In this document: in pieces, positions 34,070 to 43,164 of the stretch
Numbering within the stretch: the first letter of the stretch is position 1
Layout of the letters: the number at the start of each line of letters is the position of its first letter
Source of the DNA: JAMXLJ01 sp036558745
GTDB taxonomy: Bacteria; Actinomycetota; Acidimicrobiia; IMCC26256; JAMXLJ01
Reading direction: 5' to 3'
Assembly: GCA_036558745.1 (NCBI GenBank)
Contig: DATBEZ010000040.1
Coordinates: 1-64,000 of the forward strand
Length of the DNA stretch: 64,000 bases
The notes under the pieces: model-generated
What the model saw: the letters and a program-made list of their open reading frames with translations, nothing else
What the model was told of the DNA's origin: nothing
Database searches by the model: none
Position numbers and translations under genes: made by a program

Positions 34070-34555
34070 TCAGCCGGACAGGTCGATGAGCATCGTCCAC
34101 GTGGTCGACGTCTCGCCGATCTTCGTGAAACCGAACCGCTCGTACATGGACCGGGCCGGATTGTCGTTCGCGACCGAGAGACTCACTCGAGCGACCCGGC
34201 GCGAGCGCGCCCGCCCGAGCAGACCCGCGAGCAGGAGGCTCCCCGCACCACGTCCGCGATACGTGCGGTCGACCGCGATGCTCAGCTCGGGCGTGTTCGG
34301 GTCGACGAACGCGTAGCCCGGCTCGCGCGCTTCGAAGGTGCGCAACCAGGCCGCACCGGCGGGCTGCTCGTCGAGGCTGAGCGCAACCACCGCGTCGTCG
34401 CCCGGTCGTCCCCAGCCCTCCACGTAGCGGGCGAGCACCGGATCCTCGAGGAACGTGTCGAAGGGCTTCCGGGTCATGTCGGGGTCCCAGTACACGGCCT
34501 CGTAGAGCATCTTGGCGAGGAACGAGGGGTCGGCTTCCGACGTGATCCGGAACAC
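34070..34555 (-). CDS. GNAT-family N-acetyltransferase
   Basis: A 161-residue GNAT protein. The acetyl-CoA pyrophosphate loop is RTYRGRGAGSLLL (near 96-108), preceded by ELSIAV, and NDNPARSMYERFGF is motif B. The target amine is unknown. It is convergent with the lipoprotein hydrolase gene and has the carboxyltransferase gene divergent to it. Confidence 0.87.
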   Translation of the reverse strand: MFRITSEADPSFLAKMLYEAVYWDPDMTRKPFDTFLEDPVLARYVEGWGRPGDDAVVALSLDEQPAGAAWLRTFEAREPGYAFVDPNTPELSIAVDRTYRGRGAGSLLLAGLLGRARSRRVARVSLSVANDNPARSMYERFGFTKIGETSTTWTMLIDLSG

Positions 34556-34627
34556 GCCCCGAGGTTATTGGCCTGCACCGCCGGTCCGCCCGAGGATCGT
34601 GCAGTGCGGTCCTACACTGCCGCGCCC

Positions 34628-36127
34628 GTGAGCCGCCGCGACTGGGACCCCCTGCTCGGCGACCTGGCCGCGCGGCGGCGGGCCGCCGCCGCGATGGGCG
34701 GTGACGAGCGCCTCGAGCACCAGCGCGCCCGTGGCCGGCTCGACGCGCGGGCTCGTGTCACGCACCTCCTCGACCCGGGGACCTTCGTCGAGCTCGGCCC
34801 GCTCGTCGGCTCGGTCCACCGCGGGGTCACGCCGACCGCACCGGCGGACGCGTTCGTCGCCGGGCATGGGCTCGTCGACGGGCGGCCGGTCCTCGTCGGC
34901 GCCGAGGACTTCTCGGTCATGGCCGGCTCCATCGGGCCGGGGACGGAGGCGAAGCGACAGCGCCTCGTCGAGCTCGCCGGTCGGGAGCGGGCCCCGCTCG
35001 TCCTCCTGCTCGAGGGCGTCGGCGAGCGCACCCGCAACGCGTACGAGCTGCGGAGCCGCGCGCCGAGTGAGCTCCCCGCGCTGGCCCGGGTGTCGGGACT
35101 CGTCCCGACGGTTGCAGTGGTGATGGGGGTCTCGGCGGGTCACAGCGCGCTCACGGCCGCGCTCGCCGGCTTCGTCGTCATGGTCGACGGTTCGGCGATG
35201 TTCGCCGCGGGCCCGGCGCAGATCGAGGTCGCGACCGGCGTGGAGGTGGGGCGCGACGAGCTCGGCGGCGTCGCGCTGCACACGTCGACGAGTGGGGTCG
35301 CGCACAACCGCGCCGCCGACGACGGAGCCGCGCTCGATCTCGCGCGTCGCTACCTGTCGTTCCTGCCGTCGAGCGCGTGGGCGCGCGCGCCGTTCGTCGA
35401 CACCGGAGACGTCGGGCGGCGTCGGGTCGACGAGGTGCTCGACATCGTCCCGGTCGACCCCGGCGAGCCGTACGACGTGCGCGAGGTCATCGAGGTGGTC
35501 GCCGACCGTGGCGCTGTTCTGGAGATCCAACCCGAGTTCGGACGGTCGATGGTGACCGCGCTCGCGCGCCTGGGGGGACAGACCGTGGGGGTCGTGGCGA
35601 ACCAGCCCGCGGCGGGCGGCGGCGCGATCGACGCTTCCGGCGCGGGCAAGGCCGCGCGCTTTCTCGATCTCGCGGACGCGTTCCACCTTCCGGTTGTGTT
35701 CCTCGCCGATACCCCGGGCCTCGCGACCGGGGTTGACGCCGAACGGGCCGGGACGTTGCGACACGCCGCACGACTGCTCGCCGCGCAGGCCCGCGTGCGA
35801 TCACCGAAGCTCCATGTCACGCTGCGTTCGCTGCACGGGGTCGGCGCCCCGCTGATGGGCCAGCAACCGTTCGACGGCCAGACGCTCTGCGTCGCGCTTC
35901 CCGGTGCGCGTCACGGCGGCATCCCGTCGGCAGGAGGGCAGCCCGCCGCGACGGGCCCGACGGAGGCGAGCGTGCTGCTCGAGCACGCCGAGCTGGGCGG
36001 CGCGTACGACGCGGCCGAGACGCTGACGTACGACGACGTCGTGGAGCCCGGCGAGTTGCGCGACGCGCTCCTCGACGCGCTCCGGCTCGCCTCGCTGCGG
36101 GACGGGCTGCCGGCCCGGCAACCCTGA
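34628..36127 (+). CDS. Acyl-CoA carboxylase carboxyltransferase (beta) subunit-like
   Basis: A 499-residue protein with two crotonase-fold halves, as in the beta subunit of propionyl/acetyl-CoA carboxylases. The N half (about 20-240) includes ARVTHLLDPGTFVELGPLVG and the C half includes VGVVANQPAAGGGAIDASGAGKAARF with LPVVFLADTPG. The biotin-carboxylase partner is absent from the window. GTG 34628 is ten bases after a TACACT box, so the message may be leaderless. The next gene, a CoA ligase, starts 17 bp downstream, suggesting activation and carboxylation of one acid. Confidence 0.85.
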   Translation: MSRRDWDPLLGDLAARRRAAAAMGGDERLEHQRARGRLDARARVTHLLDPGTFVELGPLVGSVHRGVTPTAPADAFVAGHGLVDGRPVLVGAEDFSVMAGSIGPGTEAKRQRLVELAGRERAPLVLLLEGVGERTRNAYELRSRAPSELPALARVSGLVPTVAVVMGVSAGHSALTAALAGFVVMVDGSAMFAAGPAQIEVATGVEVGRDELGGVALHTSTSGVAHNRAADDGAALDLARRYLSFLPSSAWARAPFVDTGDVGRRRVDEVLDIVPVDPGEPYDVREVIEVVADRGAVLEIQPEFGRSMVTALARLGGQTVGVVANQPAAGGGAIDASGAGKAARFLDLADAFHLPVVFLADTPGLATGVDAERAGTLRHAARLLAAQARVRSPKLHVTLRSLHGVGAPLMGQQPFDGQTLCVALPGARHGGIPSAGGQPAATGPTEASVLLEHAELGGAYDAAETLTYDDVVEPGELRDALLDALRLASLRDGLPARQP

Positions 36128-36139
36128 CGGTAGTGTCAC
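36124..36139. promoter_or_regulatory. Operator-like repeat CTGACGGTAGTGTCAC
   Basis: Fits TGACR-N4-YGTCA. It overlaps the stop codon of the carboxyltransferase gene and ends five bases before the CoA ligase start, with a TAGTGT hexamer inside it that could be a minus-10 box. Confidence 0.45.
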
Positions 36140-36144
36140 GTCCC

Positions 36145-37749
36145 ATGGCCCCGGTCCAGACCACCGTGCTCGCCGCGCTCGCGCACCGCCTCGCGACCGA
36201 CCCCGACGGCCCGTACCTGGACTTCGAGGGTGTCGGCTTCACGACCCGCGAGATGGACGTGGCGTCGAACCGCCTCGCCCACGCGCTCGCCGAGCTCGGC
36301 GTCGGGCAGGGGGACCGTGTCGCGACCCTGCTGGAGAACGGGCCCGAGCAGGTGGTGTCCTTCTTCGCGGCGCTGAAGCTCGGCGCGATCCAGGTACCGA
36401 TCAACACGGCCTACAAGGGCGAGTTCCTGCGCCACGTCCTCGTCGACTCGGGCGCGAGCGTGATCGTCGTCCAAGGCGACGTCGCGTCGCGCGTCGGGCT
36501 CGTCGTGGACATGGAGGTGCCGGAGCTGGCGGCGGCGATCGTGGTCGGGCCGCCGGACGAGGTGGTCACGGGCATCCCGGTGCACGACTACGCCGCGTCG
36601 ATCGAACGCTCCTCGGCCGATCCCTTACCCGACGCCGCGGTACGCCCGGCCGACCTCGCGTGCTTCATCTACACCGCGGGCACGACCGGGCCGTCCAAGG
36701 GCTGCATGCTGTCGCACAACTACGTCGTGTCGCTGGCCGACCAGATCGCGCGTTTGTGGGGCCGGCGGTCCGACGACGTCGTGCTCACACCGCTGCCCTT
36801 GTTCCACTTCAACGCGATCTCGGTCTGCGTGGTCGGCACGCTCGTCGTCGGCGGCCACGCGAGCATCGCCCGGCGGTTCTCGGTGTCGAGGTTCTGGCCC
36901 GAGGTGCAACGCACCGGCGCGACCATGCTCTCCATGCTGGGCTCCCTCGCGATCCTGATCGCCAACGCGCCCGAGGACCACCCGGATCAGTCCGGCCACC
37001 GGCTGCGTCTGTGCGCGGCCGCGCCCATGCCGCCCGACACCGATCGCATCTGGCGTGAGCGCTTCGGCTGCGCGACCTTCTCCGGTGGCTACGGGCTCAC
37101 CGAGGCGTCGCTCGTGGGCGCGCTCCCCGCAGGCGAGACCAACAAGCCGGGCGCGATGGGCAAGCCCAACGATGTCGAGTTCGAGGTCCGCATCGTCGAC
37201 GACGACGACCTCGACGTCGCCGCCGGCGAGATCGGCGAGATCGTGTGCCGCCCGAAGGGTCCGAACCTCATGTTCGCGGGCTACTGGCGCCGGCCCGAGG
37301 AGACGCTGTCGGTGTTGCGGAACCTGTGGTTCCACACCGGCGACCTCGGCCGTCAGGACGAGGACGGCTTCCTCTACTTCGTCGACCGCAAGAAGGACTA
37401 CCTGCGTCGCCGCGGCGAGAACATCTCGAGCTTCGAGATGGAGCGGACGTTCGTCGCCCACCCGGCCATCAAGGATGTGGCCGTGCACGCGGTGCCGAGC
37501 GAGCAGGGCGAGGACGACGTCAAGGTCACGGCCGTGTTGCAGGAGGACGCGCAGCTCAGCGAGGAGGAGCTGTGTCGCTGGGCGGTCGAGCGCGTGCCGT
37601 ACTTCGCCATGCCGCGATACATCGAGTTCCGCGACGACCTTCCCCGCAACCCGGTGGGTCGCGTGCTCAAGTACCAGCTGCGCGAAGACGGCGTGACCGG
37701 CACGACCTGGGACCGGGAGGCGTCCGACTTCACGTTCGAGCGCCGCTGA
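36145..37749 (+). CDS. ATP-dependent acyl-CoA ligase
   Basis: A 534-residue adenylate-forming enzyme with P-loop YTAGTTGPSKGCMLSH. It also has GGYGLTEA, WFHTGDLGRQDEDGFLYFVDR and RRGENISSFEME motifs. The usual catalytic Lys position at the C-terminus reads PVGRVLKYQL, so the first basic residue is Arg followed by Lys three residues later. It resembles crotonobetaine/aryl-propionate-type ligases of actinobacteria. It follows the carboxyltransferase gene closely, and a TGACR-type repeat lies between them, so it may also be transcribed on its own. Confidence 0.88.
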   Translation: MAPVQTTVLAALAHRLATDPDGPYLDFEGVGFTTREMDVASNRLAHALAELGVGQGDRVATLLENGPEQVVSFFAALKLGAIQVPINTAYKGEFLRHVLVDSGASVIVVQGDVASRVGLVVDMEVPELAAAIVVGPPDEVVTGIPVHDYAASIERSSADPLPDAAVRPADLACFIYTAGTTGPSKGCMLSHNYVVSLADQIARLWGRRSDDVVLTPLPLFHFNAISVCVVGTLVVGGHASIARRFSVSRFWPEVQRTGATMLSMLGSLAILIANAPEDHPDQSGHRLRLCAAAPMPPDTDRIWRERFGCATFSGGYGLTEASLVGALPAGETNKPGAMGKPNDVEFEVRIVDDDDLDVAAGEIGEIVCRPKGPNLMFAGYWRRPEETLSVLRNLWFHTGDLGRQDEDGFLYFVDRKKDYLRRRGENISSFEMERTFVAHPAIKDVAVHAVPSEQGEDDVKVTAVLQEDAQLSEEELCRWAVERVPYFAMPRYIEFRDDLPRNPVGRVLKYQLREDGVTGTTWDREASDFTFERR

Positions 37750-37752
37750 CCG

Positions 37753-38844
37753 GTGGACCGCCGGCGGGCGTGGATCGCAGCGGCGATCGTGCTCGTGCTG
37801 CTCCTCGGCGGGTTCGTGGTCGCGCGCCTGCTGCCGCGCGGCTCGTGCGCCCGCGTGAGCCCGCCCGGCGGGTTCCAGGTGCGGAGCGCGCCACCGCCGG
37901 GACAACCCGCCGTGCCGACGACGAGCACGACGCCCGGTCTCGTGTCGCGGATCGAGCGCGCGTTCCGGAGCGAGACGGGTGACGCGGTCTTCTGCGGCGA
38001 CTTCGCGGATCCGGCGGTGATCCGCGTCGGATCGAGCGTCTACACCTACGCGACGACGACCCGGGGCGCCAACATCCCGGTGCTGCGGGGCGGGCTCGAT
38101 CCACGGCGCGCGCAGTACGGCGACGACGCGTTGCCGCGCGTCGCCTCGTGGGCGGTGGCGGGCACCGCGTGGGCGCCGGGCGTCATGCAGCGCGGGAACG
38201 GCTTCGTCCTGTACTACGCGGTGTCGGTCCGCGGGCTCGGCCGGCACTGCATCTCGGTCGCGACGTCGCGGACGCCGACGGGACCGTTCGTCGACCGCTC
38301 CACCGCGCCGCTGGTCTGCCCGACCCAGCTCGGCGGCGCGATCGATCCGGAGCCCTTCGTCGACGCCGACGGCCGCGCCTACCTGCTCTGGAAGAACGAC
38401 GGCAACTGTTGCGAGCTGCCGGTCTCGTTGTGGTCCCAACTCCTCACGCCCGATGGTCTCGGTGTCGCGGCGCCGCCGACCCGGCTGCTGGACGCGGACC
38501 AGCCGTGGGAGGCCGGCGTGATCGAGAACCCGGCGATGGTGCTCGACGGAGGACGGCACTACCTGTTCTTCTCGGGCAACGCGTGGAACAGCGCGTCGTA
38601 CGCGATCGGCTACGCGACGTGTGCGTCGGTCGCGGGCCCGTGCACCGCGCGACAGGGTCCGTGGGTCACGTCGGTCGACGGCATCGCCGGGCCGGGTGGT
38701 CAGTCGTTCTTCACCGACCGCGACGGACGCCTCGTGATGGTCTTCCACGCGTGGCTCGACGGTCGCGTCGGCTATCCGCGCGGGGTGCGCAACCTGTTCG
38801 CGACCGAGGTCCGCTTCGTCGACGGCGCGCCGGTCATCGAATGA
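37753..38844 (+). CDS. Membrane-anchored or secreted GH43-like five-bladed beta-propeller hydrolase
   Basis: A 363-residue protein with an N-terminal hydrophobic helix (IAAAIVLVLLLGGFVVARLL). It then has a Pro/Thr linker and a glycosidase-family-43-like propeller. Candidate catalytic residues fit the family: Asp86 in DFADP (base), Asp198 in GAIDPEPF (pKa modulator) and Glu258 in IENPAM (acid). Extra Cys residues could form disulfides outside the cell. Start GTG is three bases after the ligase stop. Substrates of GH43 are arabinan- or xylan-type sugars; here not determined. Confidence 0.82.
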   Translation: MDRRRAWIAAAIVLVLLLGGFVVARLLPRGSCARVSPPGGFQVRSAPPPGQPAVPTTSTTPGLVSRIERAFRSETGDAVFCGDFADPAVIRVGSSVYTYATTTRGANIPVLRGGLDPRRAQYGDDALPRVASWAVAGTAWAPGVMQRGNGFVLYYAVSVRGLGRHCISVATSRTPTGPFVDRSTAPLVCPTQLGGAIDPEPFVDADGRAYLLWKNDGNCCELPVSLWSQLLTPDGLGVAAPPTRLLDADQPWEAGVIENPAMVLDGGRHYLFFSGNAWNSASYAIGYATCASVAGPCTARQGPWVTSVDGIAGPGGQSFFTDRDGRLVMVFHAWLDGRVGYPRGVRNLFATEVRFVDGAPVIE

Positions 38845-38851
38845 CCCAGCT

Positions 38852-39619
38852 TCACTCCTTGCGGAGCTTCCAGATCTGCTCGCCGGGCCAGCGGCGCGCC
38901 CAGGAGTACGGGACGAAGTCGGTGTAGGTGGTGGTCGCGCCCTTGGGCGGTTGCAGCTCGATCAGGTCCTCCACGGCGAACCCGTGGGTCCGGAAGCGGC
39001 GGATCCACTCGCCGTACGGGAGCTGGTAGTCGACGGTGCCGTCACCGTACGCGAACCGGCGCATTCCGAAGTAGTCGACCTGCAGGCTGCGGGTCTGCCG
39101 GTCCTCCTTCGAGTCGTACGTCAGGTAGAGCAGCGGCGCGCTGTGGCAGAAGACGAGACGTCCGCCAGGTCGCAGCACACGTGCGACCTCGGGCAGCGAC
39201 CGGTCGGGCTCGCAGAACGACATCGCGCCGTGGTCGCAGAAGACGACGTCGAACGAGGCGGCGCGCAACGGGATGGCCTCTGCGCTCCCGAGCACGAGCG
39301 GGAACGACAGCGCGGCGGCGCGCCGCTCGCTGTGCGCATGGCTCAACTGCCCGATCGACTGGTCGAGGCCGACGGGCCGGGCGCCGAGCCGGTGCAGGGC
39401 GATCGACCACTGCGCCGCGCCGCATCCGAGCTCGAGCACGTCGAGCCCCGCCACGTCCCCCAGCGCGCCGACCGTGCGCTCGGGGATCCGCCACGCGCCC
39501 CACGCCGCGGGCGCGTCGCGCAGGAGCCCACCGTGCGCGGCCTGGTACGCGTCGGCGTCGCGGTCCCAGAACGACCGGTTGTGACGCTCGTCTGCGCTCG
39601 TCTGGTCGCTCCCGCTCAC
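38852..39619 (-). CDS. Class I SAM-dependent methyltransferase
   Basis: A 255-residue Rossmann-fold methyltransferase. LDVLELGCGAAQWSIAL is motif I, GLDQS motif II, LVLGSAEAIPLRAASFDVVFCDHG motif III, and RVLRPGGRLVF follows. The N-terminus NRSFWDRDADAYQAAHG is typical of ubiquinone/menaquinone-like or mycofactocin-type small-molecule methyltransferases. The start is uncertain; GTG 39619 keeps the conserved part and excludes a repeat-rich GC leader. Substrate unknown. It is convergent with the GH43-like gene with a seven-base gap. Confidence 0.83.
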   Translation of the reverse strand: MSGSDQTSADERHNRSFWDRDADAYQAAHGGLLRDAPAAWGAWRIPERTVGALGDVAGLDVLELGCGAAQWSIALHRLGARPVGLDQSIGQLSHAHSERRAAALSFPLVLGSAEAIPLRAASFDVVFCDHGAMSFCEPDRSLPEVARVLRPGGRLVFCHSAPLLYLTYDSKEDRQTRSLQVDYFGMRRFAYGDGTVDYQLPYGEWIRRFRTHGFAVEDLIELQPPKGATTTYTDFVPYSWARRWPGEQIWKLRKE

Positions 39620-39695
39620 GCTCGGGTGGGCTTCGCCCGGCGGAGCTCCGCTTCGCTCCGTACTCGTCAAGCGCCCGGCCCGCCGCCGTCGTGGA

Positions 39696-40979
39696 TCAGT
39701 GGCTCTCGGCGAAGTCGGTGATCGTGACCCGTCCCTCACGCGCGACCTTCGGCCGGCTCGACGCGCTCGTGGGCGTGGTGTCGACGCCGATCGCCTCCGC
39801 GCGCAATGCGCCGACGGTGCAGCGCTCCTTGGCCCGGTGGGCGAACGGGTCGTACTGGAAGAACCGCATCGCGTTCTGGTACGTCATCTGGTCGATCTCC
39901 GCGTCGGTGAGGTCGCTGCCGTTGAACTCGTCCATCAGCTTCTCGGGCGCGCGCGGCCAGTTGGTGTCGGAGTGCGGGTAGTCGATCTCGACCGTGATGC
40001 GATCCGTACCGATCCGTCGCGCGAGCTGCACGCCGACCGGGTCCGAGATGAAGCACAGCACGATGTGCTCCATGAACACCTCGCTCGGCATCTTCGAACC
40101 GAAGTCCGCACCGGTCCACGCCTTGTGCACCCGGTAGCTGTGGTCGAGGCGCTCGAGGAAGTAGGGGATCCATCCGATCCCGCCCTCGGAGAGCGCGACG
40201 GTGAGATCGGGGAACTTCTTGAACACCGGCGAGTGGATGATGTCGGCCGCGCACTGCACGATGTTCATCGGCTGCAGCACGATCAGCACGTCGAAGGGCG
40301 CGTCGGCCGCGGTCGTCACGAGCTTCGACGAGGAGCCGATGTGCATGCAGACGATCGTCCCCTCGTCGGAGCACGCCTGCCAGAACGGGTCCCAGTGATC
40401 GGAGTGCAGGCTGGGCAGGCCGAGCGGCTCGGGGTTCTCCGCGAACGTGACCGCGTGACACCCCTTCTTCGCGACCCGGTGGATCTCGTCGGCCATCGCC
40501 TGCGGATCCCAGATCAACGGGATCGAGAGGGGGATCATCCGGCCGGGGAACGTGCCGCACCACTCGTCGATGTGCCAGTCGTTGTACGCCTGCGCGAGGA
40601 CCTTCGCGTCGTCCTTGTCCTCGAGCGCGGCGAAGAGCCGTCCCGCGAAGCCGGCGAGCGACGGGAAGTTGAGCGAACCGATCACGCCGTTGGCGTTCAT
40701 GTCCAGGATGCGCTTCTCGAGGTCGAAGCAGCCGGGACGGATCTCGTCGAAGCTCGTCGGGTCGATCCCGTACTCCTCGGGCGGGCGGCCCGCGACCGCG
40801 TTGAGCCCGATGTTGGGGACCTCCATGCCCTGGAACTGCCACACGTCGGTGCCATCGGCCTTGCGCACGACGTGCGGGGCGATCTCCTTGTACTTGGCGG
40901 GCAGGTGGCGGTCGAACAGGTCGGGCGGCTCCACGACGTGGTCGTCGACGCTGACGATGATCATGTCGTCGATCTGCAT
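39696..40979 (-). CDS. Amidohydrolase family 2 (ACMSD-like), paralogue
   Basis: A 427-residue paralogue of the protein at 6844. The start MQIDDMIIVSVDDHVVEP, CMHIGSSSK, ALSEGGIGWIPY and IDYPHSDTNWP match it segment by segment. The C-terminal CTVGALRAEAIGVDTTP is also shared. Metal ligands expected at Asp12/His14, the His of CMHIGSS and the Asp of IDYPHSD. GGGGGGACC precedes ATG 40979. It has a divergent alpha/beta hydrolase neighbour and shares the operator type CTGACG-N4-TGTCAG with the first copy. Confidence 0.87.
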   Translation of the reverse strand: MQIDDMIIVSVDDHVVEPPDLFDRHLPAKYKEIAPHVVRKADGTDVWQFQGMEVPNIGLNAVAGRPPEEYGIDPTSFDEIRPGCFDLEKRILDMNANGVIGSLNFPSLAGFAGRLFAALEDKDDAKVLAQAYNDWHIDEWCGTFPGRMIPLSIPLIWDPQAMADEIHRVAKKGCHAVTFAENPEPLGLPSLHSDHWDPFWQACSDEGTIVCMHIGSSSKLVTTAADAPFDVLIVLQPMNIVQCAADIIHSPVFKKFPDLTVALSEGGIGWIPYFLERLDHSYRVHKAWTGADFGSKMPSEVFMEHIVLCFISDPVGVQLARRIGTDRITVEIDYPHSDTNWPRAPEKLMDEFNGSDLTDAEIDQMTYQNAMRFFQYDPFAHRAKERCTVGALRAEAIGVDTTPTSASSRPKVAREGRVTITDFAESH

Positions 40980-41007
40980 GGGTCCCCCCGGGGGTGCGCG
41001 CTCGCTG

Positions 41008-41023
41008 CTGACGGTGATGTCAG
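41008..41023. promoter_or_regulatory. Operator-like repeat CTGACGGTGATGTCAG
   Basis: Fits TGACR-N4-YGTCA. It lies between the divergent amidohydrolase (start 40979) and alpha/beta hydrolase (start 41062) genes, so one site could control both. Confidence 0.6.
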
Positions 41024-41061
41024 CCTACCGCCGGCCCGGCGAATCGGGCGATACTCCGGGA

Positions 41062-41907
41062 ATGACCGAGACCGTGCCCGCCACCGATCCGCTCGACCGC
41101 ACCGTCGAGGCGCGCGGCCTGCGCTTCCACGTCGTCGACTGGGGCAACCCCGCGGGCGCGCCCGTGCTGTTCCTCCACGGCTTCTCCGGGCACGCGCGCA
41201 CGTGGGACCACGCGGCGCGCAGTCTGCGCGACGGCTTCCACGTCGTCGCGTTCGACCAGCGCGGTCACGGCGACTCCGACCCGGCCGACACCTACGGCAG
41301 CCGGCTGATGGTCGACGACGTCGACGCCGTCGCGGACGCGCTGGGGCTCGACCGCTTCGCGCTGGTCGGCGCGTCGATGGGCGGCGTCAACGGGTACTGC
41401 TTCGCGGCCGAGCACCCGGAGCGGGTCGAGCGTCTCGTCGTGATCGACATCGGGCCCGAGGTGGACCGACGGGGGATCGAACGGATCATGGCGAACGCGA
41501 GCGGCGAGAGCGTCTTCGCGGACGCGGACGCTGCCTACGAGCGGGCGCGCACCGAGAACCCGCTCGCCGACGAGGCGATGCTGCGCAACCGTGTCGAGCG
41601 CAACCTGCGGCCCACCGCCGACGGCCGGGTCACGTGGAAGACGGATCCCGCGATGCGCGATTTCACCCGTCCGCGTGAGGAGATCGGTCGCGACCGGCAG
41701 TGGGAGCGGTGGCGCGCACTCCAGTGCCCGACGTTGCTCCTGCGCGGGTCGGAGAGCGACATCCTCGCGGCCGACGTCGCGGACCGGATGGTCGCGGAGC
41801 ACTCGCGCGCACGGCTCGTGACGATCGACGGTGCCAGTCACACCGTCACGATGGATCGACCGGTCGAGCACGACGCCGCGATCCGCGAGTTCCTGCTCGA
41901 GGGTTGA
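41062..41907 (+). CDS. Alpha/beta hydrolase
   Basis: A 281-residue alpha/beta-fold hydrolase. LFLHGFSGHARTW is the oxyanion loop, FDQRGHGDSD follows strand 4, GASMGG carries the nucleophile Ser near 111, and the catalytic His is in GASHTVT near 260. It resembles meta-cleavage product hydrolases and lactonases. A GATACT hexamer ends six bases before ATG 41062 without a Shine-Dalgarno, so a leaderless start is likely. A paralogue with the same operator type is at 57915. Confidence 0.88.
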   Translation: MTETVPATDPLDRTVEARGLRFHVVDWGNPAGAPVLFLHGFSGHARTWDHAARSLRDGFHVVAFDQRGHGDSDPADTYGSRLMVDDVDAVADALGLDRFALVGASMGGVNGYCFAAEHPERVERLVVIDIGPEVDRRGIERIMANASGESVFADADAAYERARTENPLADEAMLRNRVERNLRPTADGRVTWKTDPAMRDFTRPREEIGRDRQWERWRALQCPTLLLRGSESDILAADVADRMVAEHSRARLVTIDGASHTVTMDRPVEHDAAIREFLLEG

Positions 41908-41918
41908 AGGCCCTACGT

Positions 41919-41934
41919 ATAGCGAAGTCGCTAT
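41919..41934. repeat. AT-rich palindrome ATAGCGA-AG-TCGCTAT downstream of the AAA ATPase gene
   Basis: Seven-base arms with a two-base spacer, 17 bp after the stop of the minus-strand ATPase gene and 12 bp after the hydrolase stop. It shares GAATAGCGA with the longer palindrome on the other side of the ATPase gene (43165-43204). Confidence 0.55.
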
Positions 41935-41950
41935 TCGGAGGTATATCCGG

Positions 41951-43156
41951 CTAGCCGCTCGTCCCGGGCGTCTCGCCGGGCAGCTCGCTCGCGCGAGGCA
42001 TCCAGCGCTTCATGAACTCGTCGAACATGGGCACGGTGAAGTCGATCTCACCCCAGCGGGGGGAGAAGCAGATCGCGCGCCGGATGAGCGTGTCGCGTGT
42101 CGGGGCGAGCGCGTTGGTCCGCTTGCCGAGCAGCGCGGCGACGTCCGCGGACTTCACCGGGCCGGGCCCGAGCTCGGCCATGGCCCGCAAGTAGAGCCGC
42201 TCGCCGTCGCTCGTCCGCCCGGTGCGGACCCGGAAGAACCCGTCGTCGAGCTCCGCGACCGCGAGGGGCAGGCTGCGCTCGACATCGTCGAGGAGGATCG
42301 CGTCGGGTCCGTCCGCGACGTCCCACGCGGCCTTGGCGAACTCTTGCAGGAAGTACGGGTAGCACCGCGTCACCGCGAGCACCCGGGCGAGCGCGTCGTC
42401 GTCGAAGCGCACGCCCTCGTCGCGCGCGGGCGTTGCGAGTGCCTCCGCGGCGAGGTCCTCGGCGAGCGAACCGACCTTGGGGAACATGAACATGCGCTCG
42501 GCATACGTCTTGGCGTCACCGGTCAACGACGCGAGCGACGGAAGGCCCGCGCCCGCGATCGTGATGGGCAACCGCAGCTGGCTGGCGCGGTGAAGACCCA
42601 CGACGAGCGCGGAGAACGTCGCGATGTCGACGTAGTGGAGCTCGTCGATCGTCAGGAGCACGCCCGTGTGATGGTCCCGCGCGACCTCGCCGAGCTCGAC
42701 GAAGAGCGCTGCGAGGTCGCTCGCCAGGTCGCCGGAGTCGGCCGGACCGTGGATGGCGTCGACGTCGATGTTGAGCTCCACACCGGGCATGCGCAGGCTG
42801 AACGCCTTGAGGATCCCGAGCGCGGTGACGATCCGCTCGCCGATCCGGCGCTTGGCATCCATGGCGAGGAGGATCCGCCGGAACGCGGCGACGAGCGCCG
42901 GCGCGAGCATCCCGTCCTCGGCGACCTCGATGTGCTCGTGGAAGTAGCCCCTGGCGTCGCCCAGCTGCTCGAACTCGTTGAGCAGGACGGTCTTGCCCAC
43001 GCCCCGGAGCCCCGTGAGCATCTGGCTGCGCCCGTCACGGCCGAGCAGCAGGCGCTGGAGCGCCACGTCCATGGCGTCGATCTCGTGGTCGCGCCCGACC
43101 AGGGCCGGCGGCCGGGTGCCTGCGCCGGGGCTGTAGGGGTTCCGAACCGGATCCAC
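41951..43156 (-). CDS. Orphan AAA-family ATPase with C-terminal winged-helix-like region
   Basis: A 401-residue P-loop ATPase. Walker A is GLRGVGKT (49-56), Walker B is VLLTIDELHY (around 165-174), a sensor-like ITIAGAGLP follows, and the C-terminal 100 residues look like a winged helix (VKSADVAALLGKRTNALAPTRDTLIRRAICF). Similar stand-alone ATPases of unknown role are scattered in actinobacteria and are often considered mobile or defence-associated. The start is GTG 43156 at the edge of an AT-rich 40-bp palindrome that probably controls it. Neighbours have no obvious relation to it. Confidence 0.8.
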   Translation of the reverse strand: MDPVRNPYSPGAGTRPPALVGRDHEIDAMDVALQRLLLGRDGRSQMLTGLRGVGKTVLLNEFEQLGDARGYFHEHIEVAEDGMLAPALVAAFRRILLAMDAKRRIGERIVTALGILKAFSLRMPGVELNIDVDAIHGPADSGDLASDLAALFVELGEVARDHHTGVLLTIDELHYVDIATFSALVVGLHRASQLRLPITIAGAGLPSLASLTGDAKTYAERMFMFPKVGSLAEDLAAEALATPARDEGVRFDDDALARVLAVTRCYPYFLQEFAKAAWDVADGPDAILLDDVERSLPLAVAELDDGFFRVRTGRTSDGERLYLRAMAELGPGPVKSADVAALLGKRTNALAPTRDTLIRRAICFSPRWGEIDFTVPMFDEFMKRWMPRASELPGETPGTSG

Positions 43157-43164
43157 GAGCCAGA

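Noticed and set aside
39620..39695. N-terminal extension of the methyltransferase using an upstream start at 39739
   Set aside because: The added residues are Arg/Ser/Pro-rich, overlap the neighbouring gene's 3' end and contain a GC-rich inverted repeat; no family similarity.
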